Shown here: in pieces, positions 8,135-16,683 of the stretch
How the letters are laid out: every line of letters begins with the position of its first letter
Numbering within the stretch: the stretch's first letter is position 1
Assembly: GCF_028369105.1 (NCBI RefSeq)
Contig: NZ_JAQNDO010000001.1
Location: 13,114,501 to 13,178,500 of the forward strand
Direction: 5' to 3'
Length of the DNA: 64,000 bases
DNA from: Polyangium mundeleinium
Lineage (GTDB): Bacteria; Myxococcota_A; Polyangia; Polyangiales; Polyangiaceae
Translations under genes and position numbers: made by a program
Notes under the pieces: model-generated
The model's database searches: none
Seen by the model: the letters and a program-made list of their open reading frames with translations, nothing else
Told to the model about the DNA's origin: nothing

Positions 8135-10962
8135 GATGCGCTCTCCTTATTGCTGCTCGGCCCGCCCTCGTTCAGCAGGTCGGCGTCGCTGAACACGATC
8201 GGCGACGGCTCGCTCTTTTGCCCCTGCTCCACGTCGGGCGAGGACGCCGCGCTCTCGGCCGCCGCACCATCGGTCGGGGGCGTGCTGGCGACTTTGGCAC
8301 CTGCCTGCCCGGACAGGGTCTTGCTCTCGTACTCAGCTTTGGGAACGAGGATGAAGTTGCGGTAGTTCCGGGTCAGCTTGAACGCGTACTCGATGCTGCC
8401 GATCTGAACCGCCAGATACTGCCGCTTGCCCGTGCGCACCGCCGCATACCCCGACTCCCGCATGATGCGTGTCGCGAGCGAGCGCGCCTTATCGCCGAAG
8501 GTCGCAAACAGCTCCTTGTAGCCGGCGATTCCCTTCATCTGATCGATGAAGAGGGAGAGGCGATACGACGGCAGGCTCTTCATCTCGCCGGACTCCTTGG
8601 CGCCGCGGTCCATCGCCTTCTTCCGCTCGCGCTCACCCTCGTCCTTGGCCGTTGGCGTCGTGATGAAGTCCCGCATTGCTTCGAAGATGTCGCTCAGATC
8701 CTGTCCCTGGACCTCGGGCAGCGTGGCACCGAGGAGGCGTGCCAGGGCGACAGGAATCAGGAGCCGCGAGCCAGTATCAGTCTGGCGCAGATACCACTCC
8801 GGTGGCTTCGACTCGACGATGCGCTTCAGATTGAGCAGCAGCCCTGGCGCGGCCTTCTTCACCTCGTCGAGAACGGCCCCCTTCGAGATCGAATCGTCCA
8901 TGTCGGCCACGCTGATCATGACCGTCCGGCGACTGATCTCCCGACGATCGGGAAGGTCTTCGGCAGAGTCGGCAAGGATCACGAACGAGTTGGGGATGCT
9001 GCGCTCGTTCTCCTTCATCCCGCGGGCCGTCAGCGTACTCGTGCCGGCGACCTGGATCAGGGTCTCGATCATGCCAAGGCGCTTCCCGGCCTCCTTGGCG
9101 CGGGCATACACGGCGCCTTCTGCGGCAGCGAACGACCGCTTCGTCTCGAGGTCGTTCGTCACATTGAGATCGAAGCTGACGCGAGAGGGCCCGGTGCTCA
9201 CCGTTTCCCACGCACCAGTGCACATCTCAGCGAGGAAGTCCTTGCCTGCCCCCGGGGGACCTATGACCCACCAGATTCCGAGCTGCCCGCGGCCAATGTC
9301 CCGCAGGAGCGGCGCCGCGAGGCAGGCCACGAAGAGGTGCACATCATTCTCGCTGGCGAGCGGCAGGCGGCCGTCACGGAAGAGCTTCAAGAAAAACTCG
9401 AGCGCGGGGATCTCCTCCACGCCCGCCGGGAACTGGAACGCCTTCGTCGCCGTGATGACCTTCGTGCGTGGCTCCACGCCCCAACCATCCTGAACATGCG
9501 CGACGGGGAGGTCGTAGCGCATGATGGTGGGCACGCCGAGCACCCGGAGCGCGGCTCGCTGGCCGATGGTGCTTTTGTTCATCAGGGAGCTCGTGGTCTG
9601 GGCCCACCCGGGCACGTGCACGATCGACCCGTCCCTCTTCTCCTCCTCGCAGACCGTCCACGCGGCCGTTGCCTGCGCCTCGTGCAGATTTGACTTCGTG
9701 CTCGGACCGCTCTCTTTGCAGTTCACGAACGAACGCCGACCAGCCGCATCATCGTAGGCGAGCTTCTGCTCGACTTCCGAGAAGTAGGGTTTCACCGGAC
9801 CGAACTCGCGATCGCCCAGCAGACGACGCTTGTAGACGTCGAGCGTCACGTCGAGGGCCGCGGGGACCTTGGCCTCGAGCCGGGCTTTCTCACGAACCCA
9901 GACGTCGAAGGCGGCATGCCGCAGAGAGGCCGGCCAATCCCGAAGCTTGTACTCGAAGAGCTCCCGCGCCGCCCACGTGACGGGGAGATGCTTGAAGGGG
10001 TCGAAGATGGCCTCGCCCACCGCAGCATCCCCGCCCGCGAGCATCAGCAGGTTCGCCTCTGACCAGTACTTCCTGCCCTCACCGGCGTGGCCACCGAGGC
10101 AGGTCATGGAGACGGCGCCAATATCATCCACGTTGACGTAGCAGCATTTCGAGTCGTGCTCGTCGCTCACGGGACAAGCCGCATACAGCGCGTGCCCCGG
10201 GCTCTCCGGCGCAGGGATGCCCATCTCGATGAGGTAGTCGCGAATCTTCTCCCGATCGGCAGGGGCAGGGCTCCATCCGCCGAGCGCACGCATCACACGC
10301 CGGGGGAACGGCACAGACGAGATGTCCGACGTCAGCGGGATGGGGTTGGCAAGCTGCGCCTTGAAGTCGACCGACACTTGGCCCCTCGCAGTTGTCTTGA
10401 TGCACTTCGGCAGGCGCTGGCCTTGGGAGACGCTCCAACTCCCCGGGTCGCCGCCCTCGAACCCGAGGGTCAGACGCTTCGCAATCTGCTCGAAGAGTTC
10501 CGCGCTGATGGCGCTGTCGAGCGGATAGACGAGCTTGTAGCCGTTCAGCGTCTGGAAGTACGCCGCCGGCATCGGCATGCCTGCTCGCTCGACCTCGCCG
10601 AGGATGTCAGCTGTCAGGACATCAACATCGACGACGGCGCCATGGATGGTCTCGGGGGCCCCCGCCTTGTTCGTCCGCTGCTGCAGCCAGAACTGCACGT
10701 CGTGCAGCCCCATGGCGACAGCCGCGTCGGCGACGTTATTGAGCAGTTCGGCGATGCGCGGGACCTCAACCACCATGGGGAAGGTCACGTCGCTGTGCAT
10801 GCGCCCGAAGGACACGCAGGTGGTCGGAGCGCTGGTGTCGGGCGACGGCGCGTAGATCTGCGCATGCTGTGCGACAATCTCGGCGAGCGCCTCGCCCCCC
10901 GTACGGGGCGAGCAGGCGTCGGTGCCATCGATGGCAGAGGTAAGCTCGTCAGCAGTGCTCAC
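8131..10962 (-). CDS. Primase / helicase-like replication protein
   Basis: A 943-residue protein. Residues ~85-200 resemble an archaeo-eukaryotic-type primase core, with the acidic VVDVDV and the later WSVSQGQRLPKCIK. Residues ~253-290 hold spaced Cys and His (YAACPVSDEHDSKCCYV ... MTCLGGH) that could bind zinc. The ATPase region begins near residue 565 with the Walker A motif GPPGAGKDFLAE, followed by a KRSFAAAEGAVYARAKEAGKR segment and arginines typical of superfamily 3-like helicases. The Gly/Ser-rich C-terminal tail looks disordered. It lies between the XRE regulator and the polymerase, overlapping each by 4 bases, which makes a replication operon. The domain assignment of the primase half is less certain than that of the ATPase. 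Confidence 0.75.
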   Translation of the reverse strand: MSTADELTSAIDGTDACSPRTGGEALAEIVAQHAQIYAPSPDTSAPTTCVSFGRMHSDVTFPMVVEVPRIAELLNNVADAAVAMGLHDVQFWLQQRTNKAGAPETIHGAVVDVDVLTADILGEVERAGMPMPAAYFQTLNGYKLVYPLDSAISAELFEQIAKRLTLGFEGGDPGSWSVSQGQRLPKCIKTTARGQVSVDFKAQLANPIPLTSDISSVPFPRRVMRALGGWSPAPADREKIRDYLIEMGIPAPESPGHALYAACPVSDEHDSKCCYVNVDDIGAVSMTCLGGHAGEGRKYWSEANLLMLAGGDAAVGEAIFDPFKHLPVTWAARELFEYKLRDWPASLRHAAFDVWVREKARLEAKVPAALDVTLDVYKRRLLGDREFGPVKPYFSEVEQKLAYDDAAGRRSFVNCKESGPSTKSNLHEAQATAAWTVCEEEKRDGSIVHVPGWAQTTSSLMNKSTIGQRAALRVLGVPTIMRYDLPVAHVQDGWGVEPRTKVITATKAFQFPAGVEEIPALEFFLKLFRDGRLPLASENDVHLFVACLAAPLLRDIGRGQLGIWWVIGPPGAGKDFLAEMCTGAWETVSTGPSRVSFDLNVTNDLETKRSFAAAEGAVYARAKEAGKRLGMIETLIQVAGTSTLTARGMKENERSIPNSFVILADSAEDLPDRREISRRTVMISVADMDDSISKGAVLDEVKKAAPGLLLNLKRIVESKPPEWYLRQTDTGSRLLIPVALARLLGATLPEVQGQDLSDIFEAMRDFITTPTAKDEGERERKKAMDRGAKESGEMKSLPSYRLSLFIDQMKGIAGYKELFATFGDKARSLATRIMRESGYAAVRTGKRQYLAVQIGSIEYAFKLTRNYRNFILVPKAEYESKTLSGQAGAKVASTPPTDGAAAESAASSPDVEQGQKSEPSPIVFSDADLLNEGGPSSNKESAS

Positions 10963-11180
10963 GAGGCACCTCCCGACGTGGACTCGTCCGGCGGGATGAG
11001 TTGGCTCTCGTCAATCTCGAGATGCAGGGCGAGCCGCTTCAGCTCGTCCTGCCCCAGCTCGACGTACCCTCGTTCTGCCCGGGAGAGGCGGGATCGCTCG
11101 ATATTGGTGCGCCGCCCGAGCTCATCCAGGGACAGGCCGAGCTCGCGACGGCGCAGACGAATGTTGTTGGTGGTGTGCAT
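10959..11180 (-). CDS. XRE-family (Cro/CI-like) transcriptional regulator
   Basis: A helix-turn-helix protein. The segment NIRLRRRELGLSLDELGRRTNIERSRLSRAERGYVELGQDELKRLALHLEI is a textbook XRE domain; the recognition helix is ERSRLSRAERG. I place the start at the ATG at 11180 (73 residues), because the 31 residues encoded upstream from 11273 do not look like part of the fold and the stretch contains two operator-like repeats. Neither start has a strong ribosome binding site. The stop overlaps the primase start by 4 bases, so this protein probably autoregulates the replication operon it leads. The regulatory role is inferred from position. Confidence 0.75.
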   Translation of the reverse strand: MHTTNNIRLRRRELGLSLDELGRRTNIERSRLSRAERGYVELGQDELKRLALHLEIDESQLIPPDESTSGGAS

Positions 11181-11222
11181 AAGCTTGTGCCCGTTATGCA
11201 CTCCACCAGCAAAATCGTCGAT

Positions 11223-11290
11223 GGGGATAAAAATCAGGTCAACGAAAGGCTCCTGCTTGCCAGAAATCGACATCGGGGATTTGTATCCCC
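11223..11290. promoter_or_regulatory. Operator-like inverted repeats upstream of the XRE gene
   Basis: GGGGAT-TTGT-ATCCCC at 11275-11290 is a perfect 6-bp inverted repeat. A related imperfect site, GGGGAT-AAAA-ATC, starts at 11223. Both lie upstream of the preferred regulator start and in the promoter zone of the replication operon, as expected for a CI-like repressor. Confidence 0.5.
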
Positions 11291-11302
11291 ATGGACAACC
11301 GC

Positions 11303-12103
11303 TCAGCGGGGAAGGCGCGGCCAGAGCCCCCTCTTCTTGTTTGCGAGGAGAGGCGGGTCCGCGCCCGGCGCAGACGCGCGGAACATATCGGAGTGGAGCG
11401 GCGAGATGCGCTCGCAGAGCAGCGTGTCCTTCCAGCCCTCGGGGACGTCGGGAACTTTCTCCCGGGCCTTCTTCATGAGGCGGTAAATAGATTCCTTGGT
11501 GGCCTCAGTCTTGGAGACGACAGCGATCGTTGTCGCGACTTCCTCATACGGGCGCGCGCCTTCTGCGAAGATCTCCTCGCGCACGCCGAGCACAAGCACG
11601 CTCTGCTGTACCACGTCGGCAGGGCGGCCTCTCTTACGAGGCGGTGGCGTGTACCCCGCGGCGACGGACCATCCCCGATCCGCATCGATCAAAAGCCGAC
11701 GCAGCCCTTCTCCTCCCTCCGAGAGTGCGAGCACAGGGAGCGCCCGCTGGATGACCTCTACCATCTGAGCGACGAGCGTGGCTTGTTCGGGTCCTGCAAC
11801 AGGCCATAGGCTTTTCACCACGTCTGCATCGACGGGGCCGGGCCCGTAGTACGCGACGGTAGCGACGATGCGGCCAAACTCCTCCTCGTACACGAAGAAC
11901 GAAGCGCACTCACGCACGCCAGGCATCTTGAGTTCGGCCTTTAACCGCTCGATGTCGGTGTTGGGATCGCTGGAGCCCCGCAGGAGCAGTTCACCGAGCA
12001 GCCGCTCGAATATGCCAGCCGCGGGAGAAAGGAGAGGAACGCTATCCGCGGGCCGGATGAGCGCGATCACCGTGATGATCGGCTCGGCCTTCAACACGAC
12101 CAT
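11303..12103 (-). CDS. Hypothetical protein, 266 residues
   Basis: I do not recognise this protein. It starts with a hydrophobic strand (VVLKAEPIITVIALI) and has a mixed alpha/beta body (ASFFVYEEEFGRIVATVAYYGPGPVDADVVKSLW). Near residue 165 lies a basic segment, PPPRKRGRPADVV, resembling an AT-hook (RGRP). The C-terminal third (RPYEEVATTIAVVSKTEATKESIYRLMKKARE) could be a DNA-binding helix-turn-helix. It is on the same strand as, and upstream of, the replication operon, so it may be an accessory replication or regulatory gene. The ATG at 12103 opens the frame. The AT-hook reading is tentative. Confidence 0.6.
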   Translation of the reverse strand: MVVLKAEPIITVIALIRPADSVPLLSPAAGIFERLLGELLLRGSSDPNTDIERLKAELKMPGVRECASFFVYEEEFGRIVATVAYYGPGPVDADVVKSLWPVAGPEQATLVAQMVEVIQRALPVLALSEGGEGLRRLLIDADRGWSVAAGYTPPPRKRGRPADVVQQSVLVLGVREEIFAEGARPYEEVATTIAVVSKTEATKESIYRLMKKAREKVPDVPEGWKDTLLCERISPLHSDMFRASAPGADPPLLANKKRGLWPRLPR

Positions 12104-12323
12104 GCATGCAATATAGCGCAGCCGTGGTGGTGGTGGTGCAATTCGTCGACATTACCTGCAAGAGTGGTCGCTGACGACGTTGAGCGCGAGGGGGCCTTCC
12201 CTCCACGGCTCCCCCGCACTTCCACCGCACCTCCACCCCTCGTAACCATTTGAAATCATTGCTTCCACCGCTCCACCGCGTTTTCGGGCTCGTTTAGCGT
12301 GAGAGCGACCTACGGCCGATTAG

Positions 12324-13855
12324 CAGCCCGTGGACCTATCCCGAAGGACGATCGACAGGGACGGGGAGATGATGCTAGGTTTGTCCGCGTCATGTCGATG
12401 GGGCGAAGACGAGAGAAGCAGGCGTCGCTCTGGGTGGCGGCGCCTTCGCTGCCGCGGTCGCCGGGGCACCGGTTCTACGAGAAGCTGAACGAGCTTCTGC
12501 GCGAGAACGGGTTTGACCGGGCCATGGAGGCGGCGTGCGCGAAGTATTTCGAGGCCGACGGGACGGCGGGCAGGCCGTCGATCCCGCCGGGGCTTTACTT
12601 CCGGATGCTGCTGGTCGGTTTTTTCGAGGGGATCGAGTCCGAGCGCGGGCTCGAATGGCGGTGCTCGGACTCGCTGTCCCTGCGGGAGTTCCTCGGGCTG
12701 TTGCCCGGCGAAACGGTGCCCGATCATTCGACGCTGTCCAAGATGCGCAAGCGCCTCGGTAGTGAGGTCTTCGAGGCGATGTTCGCCTTCGTGCTCGGGG
12801 TCGTCCATCGCTCCGGGCTTCTCCAGGGCAAAGTCATGGGCGTGGACTCGACGTATCTCCGCGCGGATGCCTCGATGAAGGCGATCGTGCGGCGCGAGAC
12901 GGGCGAGGTGTACGCGGACTACATCAAGCGGCTGGCGAAGGAGGAAGGCATCGAGAATCCGACCGTGGAGGATGCCCGGCGGCTCGACCGCAAGCGCAAG
13001 GGAAAGAAGACGTCGAATACCGACTGGAAAAGCCCCACGGACGAAGATGCCCGCATCACGAAGCTCAAGGATGGCCGCACGCGATTGGCCTACAAGAGCG
13101 AGCATGTCGTCGACATGAGCACCGGCGTCGTGGTCGCCGCAGAGGTATATTCAGCGGACCAGGCTGACCCGGCGACGATGGCGCAAAGCCTGGAGCAGGC
13201 GCGCACGAATGTCGAGCAGACGAAGAGCGGTAAGGACGGCGATTCGGACGACGATCCTCCTCCGGAGGGCGGCTGCAGCGACGCGCAGCCCGAGCGCGCC
13301 GTGATCGAGGTCGTGGCGGACAAGGGGTATCACAAGGCCGAGCTGCTCCTATCGTTGAAGGAGGCCGGCTACCGCACCTATGTCCCCGAGAGGAGCCAGC
13401 CCCTCCGCAAATGGGTCGACAAGGGTTGGGATATGCAGCAAGCGTTTTACGGGAACCGAAACCGTGTGCGTCGTCCAAAGGGGCGCGCTCTTCAACGCAA
13501 ACGTGGAGAGCTCATCGAGCGAACATTCGCCCATGCATGCGAGACGGGCGGAATGAGGAGGGTGCGGGTCAGGGGCCGGGAGAATGTGCGAAAACGCTAC
13601 CTGGCCCATGTCGCCGCGCTCAACTTGGGGCTCGTACTACGCCAAATCCTCGGCGCTGGGACTCCGCGGGGCCTGGCCGCGGCCCGGAAGGGCACTGCCC
13701 TTGCAGTTTTGGTGATATGGGCAGCCATGGTGGCTCTGGTGCGGGGCATGTCGAGGCAACTGGCACGATTTTCCCGGGCCGTGTGGCGCGGGATGCGCCC
13801 GGGTGAGGTGGCCGATGTTGGGAGCGCGATTGCGGTTGCGTAGATCCACGGGCTG
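12324..13855 (+). mobile_element. IS1182-like insertion sequence, intact ends with TTAG target duplication
   Basis: The element is 1532 bp. Its terminal inverted repeats match at 14 of 15 bases: CAGCCCGTGGACCTA at the left and, read inward, CAGCCCGTGGATCTA at the right. It is flanked on both sides by TTAG (12320-12323 and 13856-13859), a 4-base direct repeat like those made by IS1182-type elements. The single transposase gene fills it, and its stop codon lies inside the right repeat. The near-perfect ends and target duplication suggest recent insertion. Confidence 0.88.
12392..13843 (+). CDS. IS1182/IS5-like DDE transposase
   Basis: The transposase is 483 residues from the ATG at 12392. Upstream in-frame codons fall outside the left inverted repeat at 12324, which excludes the longer frame starting at 12299. 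It has an N-terminal DNA-binding region (PGHRFYEKLNELLRENGF), the RPSIPPGLYFRMLLVGFFEG and DHSTLSKMRKRL motifs typical of this group, a first catalytic Asp in GVDSTYLRADAS (D152), a second in VVADKGYHKAE (D310) and a Glu in LIERTFAH (about E376). Several charged residues interrupt the middle (KSGKDGDSDDDPPPEGG). No frameshift is visible, so the element should be active. It is oriented opposite to the neighbouring genes on both sides. Confidence 0.92.
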   Translation: MSMGRRREKQASLWVAAPSLPRSPGHRFYEKLNELLRENGFDRAMEAACAKYFEADGTAGRPSIPPGLYFRMLLVGFFEGIESERGLEWRCSDSLSLREFLGLLPGETVPDHSTLSKMRKRLGSEVFEAMFAFVLGVVHRSGLLQGKVMGVDSTYLRADASMKAIVRRETGEVYADYIKRLAKEEGIENPTVEDARRLDRKRKGKKTSNTDWKSPTDEDARITKLKDGRTRLAYKSEHVVDMSTGVVVAAEVYSADQADPATMAQSLEQARTNVEQTKSGKDGDSDDDPPPEGGCSDAQPERAVIEVVADKGYHKAELLLSLKEAGYRTYVPERSQPLRKWVDKGWDMQQAFYGNRNRVRRPKGRALQRKRGELIERTFAHACETGGMRRVRVRGRENVRKRYLAHVAALNLGLVLRQILGAGTPRGLAAARKGTALAVLVIWAAMVALVRGMSRQLARFSRAVWRGMRPGEVADVGSAIAVA

Positions 13856-13859
13856 TTAG

Positions 13860-14428
13860 GGTCGTGACCGGCCAAACAAGCACATCAGCTTTCATCCTCG
13901 GGCTCGTCGCTGCCCCAGCCCCCATTGGGGCGGTTCCGCGACGAACGACCAGGCCCAGGTGGCAACCAGGCAGATCGGGGAAGGCAAGGCAACCTTGACG
14001 CGCGTTCGAGTCGCGTGGATGGTCCGCCTGCGTGGGCATGAAGAAGCACCCGCTGCCGCACGGTCACCACGGCGGACACGCCTGCGATGCGAATGTCGCC
14101 AGAAAACGGGTGGAACGGTGGAAACAATGATTCCGTGTACTTACGAGGGGTGGAAGCGCGGGGGACGTTGGGGGAAGCGCGGGGGAAGCTGCTCATCTAA
14201 GGGAACCGCAATTTCTCCATCGGGGCGTTCCCATCCCGTTCCTATTGCCGATGTCTCTGTGGAGGGCTTGTTGAGGTGGGGGCGGCGTTCCCATCGGGGG
14301 AAAAGTCGTGACGTCGCGACTATTTGTCCATACAACCGCTCTGCGGTGACGCAGAACTGCGCACCAAATCCTGGATCCTCGCGTCTTTGGCGCTAGAGAG
14401 AACAGGACCAGGCCCGTCCTCCGCGGCA
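13860..14428. other. Intergenic DNA right of the IS element
   Basis: This stretch of 569 bp has no supported gene. It contains the second, imperfect copy of the 22-bp palindrome (14302-14323) and several G-runs (GGGGGA near 14161-14190). The downstream minus-strand gene ends at 14429. Confidence 0.45.
14302..14323. repeat. 22-bp palindrome, copy 2 (imperfect)
   Basis: It reads AAAGTCGTGAC followed by GTCGCGACTAT, so it differs from the perfect copies at 2433 and 62308 at two positions (GTGAC for GCGAC on the left arm, TAT for TTT at the right end). It is flanked by short runs like the others and is intergenic. Confidence 0.75.
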
Positions 14429-15199
14429 TCACGCCGCGCGTCGCACCCGCCGGGACGGCTTGTGCCACGCCGGGGAGCCCACCGACTTCCTGTGCCGGCC
14501 CCGCGTCTTCGCCCGGATGCCGCTCTCCGGCGCCGGCTCCTCGCTCGCCTTCGCCCGCTTGAGCTGCCTGCGATGGACAGCATCCGGCATGCCAGCGTGC
14601 TCGGCCAGGAGCTCGCCGAGCGCCTTGACCCTGCGGCAGACGGCAACCCTGCCCATGCCGAGCGTGGTGCCGATCTCGTCGAGGTCGTGCCAAGCGGCGC
14701 GTAGCTCGATGAGCTGGCGGTCCCGCGGGCTGAGGGTCTCCAGCCATTCGTTCAAGCTGATGGCGCTGATGATCCGACCCGTCGGGTTCAGGCTGCGGGG
14801 CCGCGCCCTGCCAATATCCGCGTTCGATTCCTGGTTGTCGAGCTGCGGGTTGTCCTCGAACTCCGCAAGGTACTCGCCGAGGCCCAGGACCTCGACGCGG
14901 CGGCGGTTGTAGTTGCGCTGGTCGAAGACGTCCTTCAGCCGCTGGGTCCGATCACCGGAGGCGAGATGGCGGCTGAGGTCGATGGCGCGCAGACGACAGG
15001 CATGCACGAGCAGGGCGTCGTCGAGGATGTCGCCCGCCTCGGCGTGCCGCTTGTAGAGCGCCCAGGTGAAGCCGAGGACTTCCTGCATGCGCTCCTCACG
15101 GATGTTCTCGTGCAAGAAGCGCGCGACGGGGTTGAAGATGCCGCGCAGGATCTTCTTCTCGAACTCCTGGCGAATGTTCTTCGGAATCGTGGTCGTCAC
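14429..15199 (-). CDS. Sigma-factor-like helix-turn-helix protein
   Basis: About 256 residues. The C-terminal half carries a sigma region 4-like helix-turn-helix: LSPRDRQLIELRAAWHDL, then DEIGTTLGMGRVAVCRRVKAL, the usual promoter -35 reader. The N-terminal ~140 residues (ARFLHENIREERMQEVLGFTWALYKR, and ALLVHACRLRAIDLSRHL) resemble sigma region 2 of ECF-type or phage sigma factors. A basic tail follows (KTRGRHRKSVG). I choose the GTG at 15199 because GGAGG lies 5 bases upstream; in-frame ATG (15211) and GTG (15223) codons lack a binding site. The upstream region has large inverted repeats, so it is probably regulated. Which promoters it reads is unknown. Confidence 0.65.
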   Translation of the reverse strand: MTTTIPKNIRQEFEKKILRGIFNPVARFLHENIREERMQEVLGFTWALYKRHAEAGDILDDALLVHACRLRAIDLSRHLASGDRTQRLKDVFDQRNYNRRRVEVLGLGEYLAEFEDNPQLDNQESNADIGRARPRSLNPTGRIISAISLNEWLETLSPRDRQLIELRAAWHDLDEIGTTLGMGRVAVCRRVKALGELLAEHAGMPDAVHRRQLKRAKASEEPAPESGIRAKTRGRHRKSVGSPAWHKPSRRVRRAA

Positions 15200-15287
15200 G
15201 GGGTCCTCCATGGGAGCGCGCACACGGAGGCCCTTGCCCCGTGACGCGCAGAACGCGCGCCACGCAGGCGCGGAGACGTTTCAACGA

Positions 15288-15367
15288 TGATGAGGAGTTC
15301 TCCTCATTGTTCTTATCCCACAACGTGACGAATGTTTGCGGAGGACGAACTTGTCATCACGTTGTGG
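15288..15367. promoter_or_regulatory. Inverted repeats upstream of the sigma-like gene
   Basis: ATGAGGAG-TT-CTCCTCAT (15289-15306) is a perfect palindrome. CCACAACGTGA (15318-15328) and TCACGTTGTGG (15357-15367) are perfect 11-bp inverted arms around a 28-bp spacer. The motif GATAAGAA (minus strand, 15310-15317) lies between them. On the minus strand an ATG at 15307 opens an 8-codon leader. Together this looks like a promoter with a two-site operator. Confidence 0.5.
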
Positions 15368-15437
15368 CGAAACGCGCTCAGAAAGGAACGGCCCGCAAAG
15401 CTAAAAGAACGGGCAAGTAGCCCGTCCCCGCGTGGGC

Positions 15438-15755
15438 TCACGCGGCGTAGCGAAACGCGTCGAGGGTGACGCGGTCGCACCACGCGGCGTACTCCGTGTA
15501 CCAGACCTTCTACTCCCGCACGAACTCGGCGAACGCGAGCTCGCCCCGCACGAACCGGGAGCAGAGCATGTGCTGCTCGGCGATGCCCTCCTCCATGATG
15601 GAGAGCATCTGCGCTTCAATCTCGACAGCGATCTTCGGCTCGATGCCGGTCGATTCGAGGATGCGCCTGTAGAGCCCGAGTCGGCGGAAGAGCTTCACCG
15701 TCTTCTCGCAGCGCACTTGCTCCAGATCGAGAACGGCATATGAGCAACACGACAA
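15438..15755 (-). pseudogene. Small gene interrupted by an in-frame amber codon
   Basis: From a TTG at 15755 the frame encodes 81 residues (DLEQVRCEKTVKLFRRLGLY, then RILESTGIEPKIAVEIEAQM and CSRFVRGELAFAEFVRE) and stops at TAG 15510-15512. The same frame then continues for 23 more codons that look fully coding, KVWYTEYAAWCDRVTLDAF plus RYAA, before TGA at 15438. A single base change would join them into a 104-residue protein. It is therefore a nonsense-mutated gene, a suppressed amber, or a sequencing error. I do not recognise the family. The TTG start is uncertain; a GATAAGAA motif lies 29 bases upstream. Confidence 0.55.
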
Positions 15756-15783
15756 AGAATATTCATGAGGATTCCGTCCATCG

Positions 15784-15791
15784 TTCTTATC
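15784..15791 (-). promoter_or_regulatory. GATAAGAA motif upstream of a small gene
   Basis: On the minus strand GGGATAAGAACGATG precedes the interrupted small gene by 29 bases. The same core lies upstream of three other minus-strand genes (15310-15317, 60396-60403, 61106-61113). A shared promoter -10 region is possible. Confidence 0.35.
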
Positions 15792-15915
15792 CCGCCCGCC
15801 GCCTGGGCTGAAGTTGCTGGGCTGCCTTCCTACGGATGCACCTGTAGATCTCGTGTAGCGCCATCGTGAGCGAGATGTATGATCCTCTCCGGCGCCACAT
15901 CATCGGAGGTGCGTC

Positions 15916-16110
15916 ATGGGCAAGGGTGGCGGTGGGAAAGCAGGCGGAAGCTCGGGAGCCAGAGGGGGCGGCGGCAAGCCGGCCCCTGGCGCGCCCGCCG
16001 GCAATAACAAGAGCAATCAGGGCAATCCGACCAACCCGGTGTACTATCAGTCGCGCGGGCAGCCGGTCCCCTCCAACCTGCCCTCGGGGCCTAAGCCATC
16101 GGGCAAGTAG
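15916..16110 (+). CDS. Small Gly/Pro-rich protein, 64 residues
   Basis: An ATG at 15916 with GGAGG 6 bases upstream opens a 64-residue low-complexity protein: MGKGGGGKAGGSSGARGGGG, then a Pro/Ala stretch and an Asn/Gln-rich segment NKSNQGNPTNPVYYQSRG. It is unlikely to have a globular fold. Similar short Gly-rich proteins occur in myxobacterial genomes (recollection, not checked). The strong ribosome binding site is the main support. A minus-strand frame overlaps its 3' third, so only one of the two is likely real there. Confidence 0.5.
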   Translation: MGKGGGGKAGGSSGARGGGGKPAPGAPAGNNKSNQGNPTNPVYYQSRGQPVPSNLPSGPKPSGK

Positions 16111-16683
16111 TCCGTGGGCTCCTCAGGCAGTTCATCACCCGAACAGCTGGACTGCCCCGGGTAGACACCCAGGTCGGAAAGGCACTCGGTACTCGCAGGC
16201 GTAGGTCTTGCTGGCAAACAGCTGGCCAGCCCGCTTCGCAACTCGGCCCTCCACCGCAGAACCACGACGTCTCCAAGCGCGAGCATCGCCCCCCAGACAG
16301 TGTGCCCCTCCAGGATGTCCATGGGCACCTCGACGACGGTGCGCTCGATGCGCGTAATCATCACGTACCCCTCAGCCAGCCGCTCATCCGCGGCATCGAG
16401 GAGGATGTCGTGCAGGAGCGCGGGAGCCCCCGCCGCTTCTTGAGCTCATGCTGGACGGAGGTCGACACCCCTTGCCCTTCGATAGGCTGAGGATTTGCCC
16501 GCTCCTTGTCGTCTGTTCGGACAAACGCTTCACGTGCAAGTATACGAATCGGTGCCAGGATCGGAAGAGCCTTGTTGCGGCCGCAGCCTTCCGACGCCGG
16601 GCGTGATCCCCTCCTCGCAGGATGCCTGAGGCGAGGTTCACAAGCTCCGTGACCGCGGCCCCCGTTCCTTGCTCGAGCTCCAC
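16047..16683 (-). pseudogene. Decayed minus-strand gene, frameshifted fragments
   Basis: Three coding-like pieces occur in different minus-strand frames. The first, near 16683-16560, reads ELEQGTGAAVTELVNLASGILRGG. The second, near 16545-16440, reads VRTDDKERANPQPIEGQG. The third, from 16364 (or just upstream: LLHDILLDAADERLAEGYV) to 16047, reads ITRIERTVVEVPMDILEGH then TVWGAMLALGDVVVLRWRAE. Their order fits one ancestral gene broken by two frameshifts, or a live 105-residue gene at 16047-16364 plus debris. Function unknown. Confidence 0.35.

Noticed and set aside
12299..12391. Upstream extension of the transposase frame
   Set aside because: It begins outside the left inverted repeat of the insertion sequence, so it cannot belong to the element's gene.
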